Part shown: in pieces, positions 32,490 through 39,117 of the stretch
How the letters are laid out: each line of letters begins with the position of its first letter
Numbering within the stretch: position 1 is the first letter of the stretch
Source of the DNA: Synergistota bacterium
GTDB taxonomy: Bacteria > Synergistota > Synergistia > Synergistales > Aminobacteriaceae
DNA: 39,117 bases
NCBI GenBank assembly: GCA_022704435.1
Contig: JAKJGK010000010.1
Location: forward strand, 1 to 39,117
Reading direction: 5' to 3'
Notes under the pieces: generated by a model
What the model was told of the DNA's origin: nothing
What the model saw: only the letters and a program-made list of their open reading frames with translations
Databases searched by the model: none
Made by a program: the position numbers and the translations under genes

Positions 32490-32764
32490 TGATTATCGCC
32501 AAGGTCGTGGGCAACCTGTGGGCAACCAAGAAGGACGACAAGCTGAACGGCATGAAGTTCTTCGTCGTCCGCCCGGTCAAGGGCTCCAAGCTCGAGACTT
32601 TCGTCGCCGTGGACGCCGCCGGCGCGGGCATAGGGGACGATGTCATAGTGTCCCAGGGAAGCTCCGCCCGGACGGTCTTCGCAGGCGGGGACGTGCCGGT
32701 CGACGCCGTGATAGTCGGCATAATCGACTCCGTCGAGGTCGACGAGGGGCTCCTGGAGTACTAG
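32489..32764 (+). CDS. eutN: Microcompartment vertex protein EutN
   Basis: A 91-aa protein of the EutN/CcmL pentamer family that closes shell corners. Seen: IIAKVVGNLWATKKDDKLNG, KFFVVRPV, FVAVDAAGAGIGDDVIVSQGSSAR and VDAVIVGIIDSVEV, all typical. GTG 32489 overlaps the preceding TAG by one base. Confidence 0.96.
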   Translation: MIIAKVVGNLWATKKDDKLNGMKFFVVRPVKGSKLETFVAVDAAGAGIGDDVIVSQGSSARTVFAGGDVPVDAVIVGIIDSVEVDEGLLEY

Positions 32765-32852
32765 GGCCCCTCAAGGCCGCCCGATGTGCCGCTCGTTGAA
32801 GTCATAGGTCGGTAACGGTCTTAATCGCCATTCAATACCGGAGGTGAATCAT

Positions 32853-33971
32853 ATGGGAATCAACGATATCATTCTGTACATCATGACCGGGTTCATGGTC
32901 CTGGGCGCTCTCGACAAGGCGTTCATGGAGAGCCGCCTCGGGTTCGGCGAGAAGTTCGAGGAGGGCTTTATGGCGATGGGCTCGCTGATGCTGGCGATGG
33001 GCGGAGTCATCACCCTCGCCCCGCTGCTCGCCGCCGTGCTGAAGCCCGTCATAGTCCCGCTTTACAAGATGGTCGGCGCCGACCCGGCCATGTTCGCCAC
33101 CACCCTGCTGGCCAACGACATGGGCGGCTACCCGCTCGCCAAGCAGATGGCGGAGAACCCGGCCATCGGCCGCTTCGCCGGGATCATACTCGGTGCAATG
33201 ATGGGCCCGACGATAGTCTTCTCCATCCCGGTGGCGCTCGGCATAATCGAGAAGAAGGACCATGAGGCGCTGGCCAAGGGAATCCTGATAGGCATGGTCA
33301 CGATCCCGTTCGGCTGCGTCGCCGGAGGGCTGATAATGCTGAGCGCAGAGTTCACCATGGGCATGATGCTGGTCAACATCATCCCGGTCGTGGTATTCTC
33401 CGCTCTGATAGCCACCGGCCTCAAGCTGATCCCCGAGAAGATGATCAAGGGCTTCACCTACTTCGGCAAGGGCGTCGTCACGGTCATCACGATAGGGCTT
33501 GCGATGGGGATAATCGAGGCCCTGTCGCCGTTCCGCTTCTTCGCCGAGGGCTCTCCGATGGCGCTCGCGCCCCTGTCCGACTCGATAGAGATCATCGGGT
33601 CCATCGCCATAGTGCTGGCGGGGGCCTTCCCGATGGTCATGTTCATAACCAAGGTGTTCAACAAGCCCTTGAAGGAGTTCGGCAAGAAGCTCGGCATGGG
33701 CGACGTTGCAGCCGCCGGGATGGTGGCCACCCTGGCCAACAACATCCCGATGTTCACCCTGATGAAGGACATGGACGAGCGCGGCAAGGTCATAAACGTG
33801 GCGTTCGCCGTCAGCGCGGCGTTTGTCTTCGGCGACCACCTGGGCTTCACCGCCGGAGTCGAGCGCGGCCTGATCCTCGCCATGATAGTCGGCAAGCTGG
33901 TTGGCGGTATCACCGCCGTCATACTGGCGTGCATGGTGACCCCGGCTAACGCTGCGGCGGCAAAGAAGTAG
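32853..33971 (+). CDS. eutH: Ethanolamine permease EutH
   Basis: A 372-aa inner-membrane protein with about ten hydrophobic segments; facilitates entry of ethanolamine. Seen: MAMGSLMLAMGG, TTLLANDMGGYPLA, GAMMGPTIVFSIPVALG, LATLANNIPMFTLMKDMD and FGDHLGFTAGVER, all as in E. coli EutH. ATG 32853, 7 nt after GGAGGT; an 88-nt gap upstream separates it from eutN. Confidence 0.96.
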   Translation: MGINDIILYIMTGFMVLGALDKAFMESRLGFGEKFEEGFMAMGSLMLAMGGVITLAPLLAAVLKPVIVPLYKMVGADPAMFATTLLANDMGGYPLAKQMAENPAIGRFAGIILGAMMGPTIVFSIPVALGIIEKKDHEALAKGILIGMVTIPFGCVAGGLIMLSAEFTMGMMLVNIIPVVVFSALIATGLKLIPEKMIKGFTYFGKGVVTVITIGLAMGIIEALSPFRFFAEGSPMALAPLSDSIEIIGSIAIVLAGAFPMVMFITKVFNKPLKEFGKKLGMGDVAAAGMVATLANNIPMFTLMKDMDERGKVINVAFAVSAAFVFGDHLGFTAGVERGLILAMIVGKLVGGITAVILACMVTPANAAAAKK

Positions 33972-33980
33972 AACCCGGCT

Positions 33981-34010
33981 CCTCCGGGCGGAAGCTGCGC
34001 CGCCCGGAGG
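33981..34010 (+). terminator. 11-bp hairpin between eutH and eutQ
   Basis: CCTCCGGGCGG (33981-33991) and CCGCCCGGAGG (34000-34010), 8-nt loop, no T-run. It may protect the upstream message end or lower downstream expression. Confidence 0.5.
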
Positions 34011-34040
34011 GCCCCGTCCCAGAAAGAGTGGTGTAAAACC

Positions 34041-34484
34041 GTGGACAGGACAGAACTTGAGTCGATGGTGCGAAAGATAATAGTCGAGATGGCCGGAGGC
34101 GGGACCGCCCCCGCCTTCGAGAAGCATGTGGACAAAAGCGGCATCCTGTCGGTCTCCCTCCCCACGGTCAGGCCGGCGCCCTTCGACACCGGGAAGAGCG
34201 GCGACCAGGTCTACCTGACCGACATAGTCACCCTGGAGGAGAGTCCGAGACTCGGCTGCGGCGTGATGGAGATGGAGGAGTCCGCCTTCGACTGGACCCT
34301 TCGCTACGACGAGGTCGACTACATAATCGAGGGCGTGCTCGAGATAATCATCGACGGCAGGAAGGTGACCGGCAGGAAGGGGGATGTGATCTTCATCCCC
34401 GCCAACTCGTCGATCACGTTCAGCGCCCCCTGTTTCGCCCGTTTTCTCTACATCACCTACCCGGCCGACTGGGCGTCGCAGTAG
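34041..34484 (+). CDS. eutQ: EutQ cupin protein (acetate kinase-type)
   Basis: A 147-aa protein. Residues about 45-147 are the cupin of EutQ: MEMEESAFDWTLRYDEVDYIIEG, GDVIFIPANSSITFSAP. EutQ has acetate kinase activity in Salmonella and would make ATP from the acetyl phosphate supplied by PduL. E. coli EutQ has a LITAxDIR...IITPEAR module in front; here that is absent and residues 1-18 (ELESMVRKIIVEMAGG) are a targeting helix. Start GTG 34041. Confidence 0.9.
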   Translation: MDRTELESMVRKIIVEMAGGGTAPAFEKHVDKSGILSVSLPTVRPAPFDTGKSGDQVYLTDIVTLEESPRLGCGVMEMEESAFDWTLRYDEVDYIIEGVLEIIIDGRKVTGRKGDVIFIPANSSITFSAPCFARFLYITYPADWASQ

Positions 34485-34514
34485 CGCGCAGTGGCGGACT
34501 CCGAAGGGGTGACC

Positions 34515-35306
34515 ATGATGAAGCTTGTCACGGAACAGGATCTTAGAGCCGAGATCGGAGGCAAGGACCTCCGCTCCTACCGGGTCGACCGGGGGACCAT
34601 AGTCACCCCTTCGGCTCGCCAGTACCTGAGCGACAGGAAGATAGAGCTCGTAATCGGGGAGGGGGAGAATAAGGGGGCCACGACGCAGTCAGTACCTCCC
34701 TCCCGCGAGGCCCCCCCGCCCGACCCCGCCCCCGAGCCCAGGAAGCCTCGCTTCATCGGCCCGGACGGGGGATCGTTCACCGACAAGCCGGAGCACCTGA
34801 CTCACATCTCCGGCAACCGCCTGGTGACCAAGGGGCATCCCCGGATCGCATTCCGGGGCAGGATGGACAGCCTTCAGTCCAAGATCATAGAGCTCCAGAC
34901 AAAGGCGGTGGAGCTTGGGAACCCTGCCCTGGCGGAGGAGCTGGACGAGCTGCTGGACTTCTCCCGCGCCCTGCTCGCCTCCGACGTCACGGGCAGGCAG
35001 GTGGACGACATTCCGCTGCTGGGACTGGAGCTCGACGAGCTGAGGTCCATGTCCCACAACCCTAAGAAACACTTCGGCCTGGGGCACATCAAGCCGCACT
35101 ACACGATGGGTCCCCTGTGCGCCGGGCTGAACGCCCTGCGCTCGGAGGTGCGCGAGGTGGAGCTCGCGGCGTTCAACGCCTACTACGAGGGAGACGGGAT
35201 CATCGCCAGGCCGGACGTGCTGCGGGCGCTGAACAGGCTCAGCAGCGTATGCTACGTGCTCATGTACAGGCACCTTCCCAAGGGGTACGACAGGGAGTTC
35301 AAATAG
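34515..35306 (+). CDS. eutT: Corrinoid adenosyltransferase EutT
   Basis: Makes adenosylcobalamin from cob(I)alamin and ATP for the lyase. The 263-aa protein (ATG 34515 after AAGGGG; a GTG at 34491 is also in frame) has the N-terminal module KLVTEQDLRAEI...GTIVTPSARQYL, a Pro-rich linker, then HLTHISGNRLVTKGHPRIAFRGRMDSL, a helical bundle and RPDVLRALNRLSSVCYVLMYR. The region that carries CCxxC metal ligands in the Salmonella protein has no Cys pair here. Confidence 0.92.
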   Translation: MMKLVTEQDLRAEIGGKDLRSYRVDRGTIVTPSARQYLSDRKIELVIGEGENKGATTQSVPPSREAPPPDPAPEPRKPRFIGPDGGSFTDKPEHLTHISGNRLVTKGHPRIAFRGRMDSLQSKIIELQTKAVELGNPALAEELDELLDFSRALLASDVTGRQVDDIPLLGLELDELRSMSHNPKKHFGLGHIKPHYTMGPLCAGLNALRSEVREVELAAFNAYYEGDGIIARPDVLRALNRLSSVCYVLMYRHLPKGYDREFK

Positions 35307-35347
35307 ACGGCCCGCTCGGGACGCATTGCGGGATAAGAGGTGTTGAA

Positions 35348-36781
35348 ATGGCGGAGACTGTTCTCAGCGTCGGGATTGACATCGGCACATCTACAACCCA
35401 GCTGGTCTTCAGCGCTCTCGAGATAGAGAACACGGCGAGCGTCGCCTCGGTGCCGCGGATAACGGTCGTAGACAAGCGCATAATCTACCGCAGCGGCATC
35501 CACTTCACGCCGCTGCTCTCTGCCACGGTGATCGACGCCGACGGCGTGAGGCGCATTGTCGAGTCCGAGTACCGGGCGGCCGGCATGGACAGGGAGAGAA
35601 TCTCGGCCGGGGCCATCATAATAACCGGCGAGACGGCGAGGAAGGAGAACGCGGAGACCCTGACCAGGGGAATGGAGGGGCTCGCGGGGGACTTCGTCGT
35701 CGCCACCGCGGGCTCGGACCTGGAGGCGATCCTGGCCGGAAAGGGATCGGGCGCTGCGGCCTACTCCAAGCGCGAGCGCACGTCGGTCGCGAACTTCGAC
35801 ATCGGCGGCGGCACCACCAACGTCGCGATCTTCAGAAACGGCGAGGTGACGGACACGAGCTGCCTCGACATCGGCGGAAGGCTCGTCAGGCTCGACCCGG
35901 CCTCCAGGAGGGTCGAGTACGTCGCCCCCTGCCTGGCCCCCGTGATCTCGTCGCTGGGGCTGTCCGTCTCCGAGGGCAGGCCCGCGTCGATGGACGACCT
36001 GGAGAAGCTCGCGAGCCGCATGGCGGCGTTCATGGACGAGCTCATCGGGACCGCCCCTAGAAGCCCTCTGTTCGACGCTCTGCTGACCTCCCACGATTTC
36101 CGCGGGGCGGACAGGAGCGTGAAGCACGTCTCCTACTCGGGCGGCGTGGCCGACGGCATAGCCGCCGTCCCGCCAGGGGGCCCCTTCGCCTATGGCGACA
36201 TAGGCATCCTGCTCGGGCAGGCGGTCAAGTGGACCGAGACCTACCGGACCATGAAGGTGGTACCGGCCGAGGAGACCATCCGGGCCACCGTGGTGGGCGC
36301 GGGAAGCCACTCGCTGGACATAAGTGGAAGCACCATATCCTTTTCCGACGAGTCGGTCTTCCCGCTGAAGAACCTCCCGATCCTCAAGCTCACGGAGGAG
36401 GACGAGGAGAACAGCCTGGGGCGCGCCCTCGCGGAGAAGCTGAACTGGTTCAAAGACTCCTCCGGCAGGCAGAGGACCGTGGCCGTCTCGTTCCGCGGGA
36501 AGGAGAACCCGTCGTTCGACGCGGTGCAGGCCCTTGCCTCGGAGCTGCGCAACGGCCTGGGCGAGTACCTTGCGCAGAACGACAAGGTCGTCCTGGTCAT
36601 CGAGAACGACATGGCGAAGGCGCTGGGCTACGCCCTTCGCGGCACTCTCGGAGAGGGCAGGAAGATCGTCAGCATAGACGGGATAAAGGTGGAAAACGGC
36701 GACTACATCGACATAGGCAAGCCCCTGTCCAAGGGCAGGGTGCTTCCCGTGGTCATAAAGACCCTGGTGTTCGGGGGATAG
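35348..36781 (+). CDS. eutA: Ethanolamine ammonia-lyase reactivating factor EutA
   Basis: Exchanges damaged cofactor in the lyase at the cost of ATP. The 477-aa protein has an actin/Hsp70-like fold: VGIDIGTSTTQLVFS, GAIIITGETARKENA, VANFDIGGGTTNVAIF, YSGGVADGI and TVVGAGSHSLDISGS. ATG 35348. Placement after eutT fits joint cofactor care. Confidence 0.96.
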   Translation: MAETVLSVGIDIGTSTTQLVFSALEIENTASVASVPRITVVDKRIIYRSGIHFTPLLSATVIDADGVRRIVESEYRAAGMDRERISAGAIIITGETARKENAETLTRGMEGLAGDFVVATAGSDLEAILAGKGSGAAAYSKRERTSVANFDIGGGTTNVAIFRNGEVTDTSCLDIGGRLVRLDPASRRVEYVAPCLAPVISSLGLSVSEGRPASMDDLEKLASRMAAFMDELIGTAPRSPLFDALLTSHDFRGADRSVKHVSYSGGVADGIAAVPPGGPFAYGDIGILLGQAVKWTETYRTMKVVPAEETIRATVVGAGSHSLDISGSTISFSDESVFPLKNLPILKLTEEDEENSLGRALAEKLNWFKDSSGRQRTVAVSFRGKENPSFDAVQALASELRNGLGEYLAQNDKVVLVIENDMAKALGYALRGTLGEGRKIVSIDGIKVENGDYIDIGKPLSKGRVLPVVIKTLVFGG

Positions 36782-36809
36782 AAGTGCGTCCGACAGGGGG
36801 AGAGACCAG

Positions 36810-38153
36810 ATGAGCGATCTTCTTGAGCAGATAAAGAGCGCGGGCGTCGTCGGGGCGGGGGGAGCAGGATTCCCGACCCACGTGAAGTTCGCCCGCCCCT
36901 GCGAGTACATACTGGTGAACGGGGCGGAGTGCGAGCCCCTGCTGGAGGTCGACCAGCAGCTGGCAGCGCTGCACGCCGAGCGTTTGCTCGCGGCCATGGA
37001 CGCGCTCGTGGACCTGGCCGGGGCCAGGGGAGCGGTGTTCGTCCTTAAGAAGAAGTACGCGGACGCGATCCGAAAGATTGAGGCGACCCTCCCCCGGTAC
37101 CCGAGGCTGTGCATGCACGCGCTGTCGAACACCTACCCCGCGGGGGACGAGCAGGTCCTCGTATACGAGACGTTGAAGCGAATAGTCCCCGAGGGGGGTA
37201 TCCCGCTCGACGTCGGAGTCGTGGTGCTCAACGTCGAGACCCTGCTGAACATTGCCGAAGCGATGGAGGACAGGCCGGTCGTCGACAAGTACCTGACCGT
37301 CGCGGGCGAGGTGAGGTCGCCCGCGACCTTCAGAGTCCCGGTGGGCGTCTCGTTCGGCGAGGTGGTGGCAGCCTGCGGCGGCGCGACGGTGGAGGACAGG
37401 GTCTTCATCGAGGGAGGCCCGATGATGGGGAAGCTCGTATTCGACCAGGACGAGCCGGTCACGAAGACCACTAAAGGGATACTGGTGCTCCCCCGCGATC
37501 ATCCCCTGGTGATCTCCAGGGGGCGCGACATGGCGGAGATGATGCGGCTGGCCAAGACCGCCTGCTGCCACTGCATGCTGTGCACGGACGTCTGCCCGCG
37601 CTACCTGCTCGGGCACAAGCTGCGGCCGGACAAGATGATGCGCCTGGCCGCGTTCAACAGCACCTGCGAGCGCGACGCCGCGGCCACCGAGGCCTTCCTG
37701 TGCTGCGAGTGCGGCCTGTGCGAGACCGCGTGCATAATGGGGCTCCAGCCGTGGAAGCTTAACAAGGAGCTGAAGGCGCGCATGACCGCAGCCGGCATAA
37801 AGAACCCGCATCACGAGCGCCCGGAGCGCGCCAACCCGTTCAGGGAGTACCGCCTGTTCCCGGTATGGAAGCTGACCCGCAGGCTCGGCCTGTCCAAGTA
37901 CGCCGACCGCAGGGCCCCATTGTCGGAGTACCCCCTGCCGACGAGCCGGGTCGTGCTCAAGCTGAAGCAGCACATAGGAGCGCCTGCCGCGCCGGTGGTC
38001 TCTCGGGGCGACCCGGTGGAGCGCGGAGGGCTGGTGGCCGCTGGAGAGGCACCGGTCTCGGCGAACGTCCACTCGTCGATATCCGGGGTCGTGACCGCGG
38101 TCGAGCAGGATAGAATAATCGTCGAGGCATCAGGCGGGAGGGAGAACGAATGA
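36810..38153 (+). CDS. pduS: PduS-like cobalamin reductase (RnfC-type flavo/iron-sulfur protein)
   Basis: Reduces oxidised cobalamin for re-adenosylation, with FMN and two [4Fe-4S] clusters. The 447-aa protein has VVGAGGAGFPTHVK (FMN/NADH site), VNGAECEPLL, GGPMMGKL, then the ferredoxin part CCHCMLCTDVC (252-262) and CCECGLCETAC (298-308), and a C-terminal SLBB/barrel-like tail. The family belongs to propanediol operons; here it supports EutT. Its last bases overlap the PduT-like gene (ATGA). Confidence 0.94.
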   Translation: MSDLLEQIKSAGVVGAGGAGFPTHVKFARPCEYILVNGAECEPLLEVDQQLAALHAERLLAAMDALVDLAGARGAVFVLKKKYADAIRKIEATLPRYPRLCMHALSNTYPAGDEQVLVYETLKRIVPEGGIPLDVGVVVLNVETLLNIAEAMEDRPVVDKYLTVAGEVRSPATFRVPVGVSFGEVVAACGGATVEDRVFIEGGPMMGKLVFDQDEPVTKTTKGILVLPRDHPLVISRGRDMAEMMRLAKTACCHCMLCTDVCPRYLLGHKLRPDKMMRLAAFNSTCERDAAATEAFLCCECGLCETACIMGLQPWKLNKELKARMTAAGIKNPHHERPERANPFREYRLFPVWKLTRRLGLSKYADRRAPLSEYPLPTSRVVLKLKQHIGAPAAPVVSRGDPVERGGLVAAGEAPVSANVHSSISGVVTAVEQDRIIVEASGGRENE

Positions 38154-38698
38154 GCAAGGCCATAGGACTCGTTGAGTACAAGACGATACCCAAGGGGATA
38201 GAGGCGGCGGACGGCATGCTCAAGGCGTCCGAAGTTCAGCTCCTCTTCTCCTCGCCGATATGCCCCGGAAAGTACGTCTCGGTGATATGCGGGGAGGTCG
38301 ACGCGGTCAGGACCGCCGTGAACAGGGCCGTGGCCATAGGCGACCTGTTCACGATAGACTCCCACGTGATACCGAACGTCCACCCGTCGGTGATACCGGC
38401 GATAACCGCGACGGTCGAGATCGCGAAGGTGGAGGCGCTCGGCGTGGTCGAGACCATCTCGGCCATAGCGGCGATAAAGGCGGGCGATGTCGCGGCGAAG
38501 GCCGCCGGGGTCAGGCTCGTCGAGATACGCATAGCCCGAGGGCTCGGCGGCAAGGGGTTCGTCCTGTTCACGGGCGACCTCGGCAGCGTGGAGACATCCG
38601 TGCGCGCCTGCGAGAAGGAGCTGGGCGACGAGGGCGGCGTGGTAAGCTCGTCCGTCATCCCGTCTCCGCACAGGGACCTGATCTCCTATGTGATGTAG
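38150..38698 (+). CDS. pduT: PduT-like tandem-BMC shell protein with pore Cys38
   Basis: A 182-aa protein of two BMC domains (IGLVEYKTIPKGIEAADGML and ALGVVETISAIAAIKAGDVAAKAA). Cys38 in SPICPGKY matches the cysteine that holds a [4Fe-4S] cluster in the pore of the Citrobacter PduT trimer, which is thought to pass electrons through the shell. Translation is coupled to pduS, whose product is the known binding partner of PduT. Last gene of the eut operon. Confidence 0.94.
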   Translation: MSKAIGLVEYKTIPKGIEAADGMLKASEVQLLFSSPICPGKYVSVICGEVDAVRTAVNRAVAIGDLFTIDSHVIPNVHPSVIPAITATVEIAKVEALGVVETISAIAAIKAGDVAAKAAGVRLVEIRIARGLGGKGFVLFTGDLGSVETSVRACEKELGDEGGVVSSSVIPSPHRDLISYVM

Positions 38699-38729
38699 AG
38701 GGAGGGTCTGCGCCGTGCCTGTATCGGCT

Positions 38730-38836
38730 GGAAGCTCTGATCAAGTCCCTCGTGTCTGCGGAGACACTCGTGTCTGCGGAGACAGTGGATGCCAACGACC
38801 CTTGTGATGAGCAAGACACGCTTAATCAGAGCTTCC
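38730..38836 (+). repeat. Large inverted repeat enclosing two tandem 18-bp hairpin units
   Basis: GGAAGCTCTGATCAAG (38730-38745) pairs with 38821-38836 over 16 bp with one mismatch. Inside are two perfect 18-bp tandem copies (38749-38766, 38767-38784), each holding TGTCT-GCGG-AGACA. CTTTATAT follows the right arm. It lies between the convergent eut operon and eutP, so a termination or mRNA-end role is likely. No protein-coding frame is convincing here. Confidence 0.75.
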
Positions 38837-38899
38837 CTTTATATACGTCTCCTCGAGGGCCGATGTAGGACGCGCTAATCATTCTTCTCTCGCAGCTCT

Positions 38900-39117
38900 C
38901 TAGCCAGCCTCGCGCCTGCGGAGCCTGCGCACCCTTTCGGCAAGCTCCTCCATGCCTTCCCCGCTCAGGGAGGAGACCGCGTATATCTCGCCGACCCCCG
39001 AGTTCTTGAGGCTGTTGCGCGCCGCCTCCACGTCGTCCGCCCCGACGGCGTCGATCTTGGTTATCACCCCGATCACCGGGGCCCGCAGGGCGTGGGCGAA
39101 TCTCGAGGAGTGGCGGG
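38900..39117 (-). CDS. eutP: EutP/PduV-type GTPase, C-terminal part (cut by window)
   Basis: The last 72 codons, running from the window edge to TAG (38900-38902). Seen: FAHALRAPVIGVITKIDAV (G4 motif TKID) and YAVSSLSGEGMEEL (G5-like), as in EutP, a small GTPase also reported as an acetate kinase. The P-loop lies outside the window. It is on the strand opposite the eut operon and converges with it, so it is transcribed separately. Confidence 0.82.
   Translation of the reverse strand, partial: RHSSRFAHALRAPVIGVITKIDAVGADDVEAARNSLKNSGVGEIYAVSSLSGEGMEELAERVRRLRRREAG

Noticed and set aside
38749-38784. CRISPR-like repeats
   Set aside because: Only two directly adjacent 18-bp copies without spacers and no cas genes.

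Overview
The window is GC-rich chromosomal DNA of a diderm (LPS-making) anaerobe. The combination of a complete lipid A/Kdo export cluster, an LpxK fused to a second LpxB-like domain, and a clostridial-style ethanolamine microcompartment operon with Pdu-type parts points to the Synergistota. That assignment is inference from gene content, not from a marker gene.

Region 1 (1-11588, + strand) is an outer-membrane glycolipid operon with almost every gene overlapping or abutting the next: LpxB-family glycosyltransferase (5' end outside the window), MsbA, LpxK fused to a lipid-A-disaccharide-synthase-related domain, KdsA, KdsD, WaaA (Kdo transferase, probably from a CTG start), an unrecognised 411-aa protein, KdsB and an ELM1-like glycosyltransferase. 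KdsC is not in the window.

Region 2 (11596-13149, - strand) holds an unrecognised 418-aa gene behind a consensus promoter, a 28-codon leader peptide and an intrinsic terminator. The same architecture recurs upstream of the aspartokinase-homoserine dehydrogenase pair (20169-22684, - strand). Both leader peptides carry clustered Met codons followed by Ser-(Gly)-Asp-Pro-Pro and share a 10-nt block, which suggests one attenuation system controlling both loci. This is the most unusual regulatory feature I see.

Region 3 (13355-20108) is accessory: an exported DUF2993-like plus papain-like (C92) fusion, a flagellin gene relic, a class III Fic AMP-transferase, a methyltransferase split in its SAM motif by an IS3-like element with a programmed frameshift, a HicAB toxin-antitoxin pair with an operator inside its promoter, and a TauE/SafE exporter.

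Region 4 (22788-38698, + strand) is one long ethanolamine-utilisation (Eut) microcompartment operon behind a promoter and a cobalamin riboswitch. It encodes two tandem EutB paralogues (the second lacks Asp362), EutC, shell proteins EutL, EutM, EutN, a BMC protein with an acidic linker and SAP/Rho-N-like tail, EutE, PduL, EutJ, a TIGR02536-like protein, EutH, EutQ, EutT, EutA, and a PduS/PduT iron-sulfur pair. Together they import ethanolamine, split it to acetaldehyde and ammonia with adenosylcobalamin, turn acetaldehyde into acetyl-CoA and acetyl phosphate inside the shell, and make, reduce and repair the cofactor. A convergent partial EutP GTPase closes the window. I see no tRNA, rRNA or CRISPR array.
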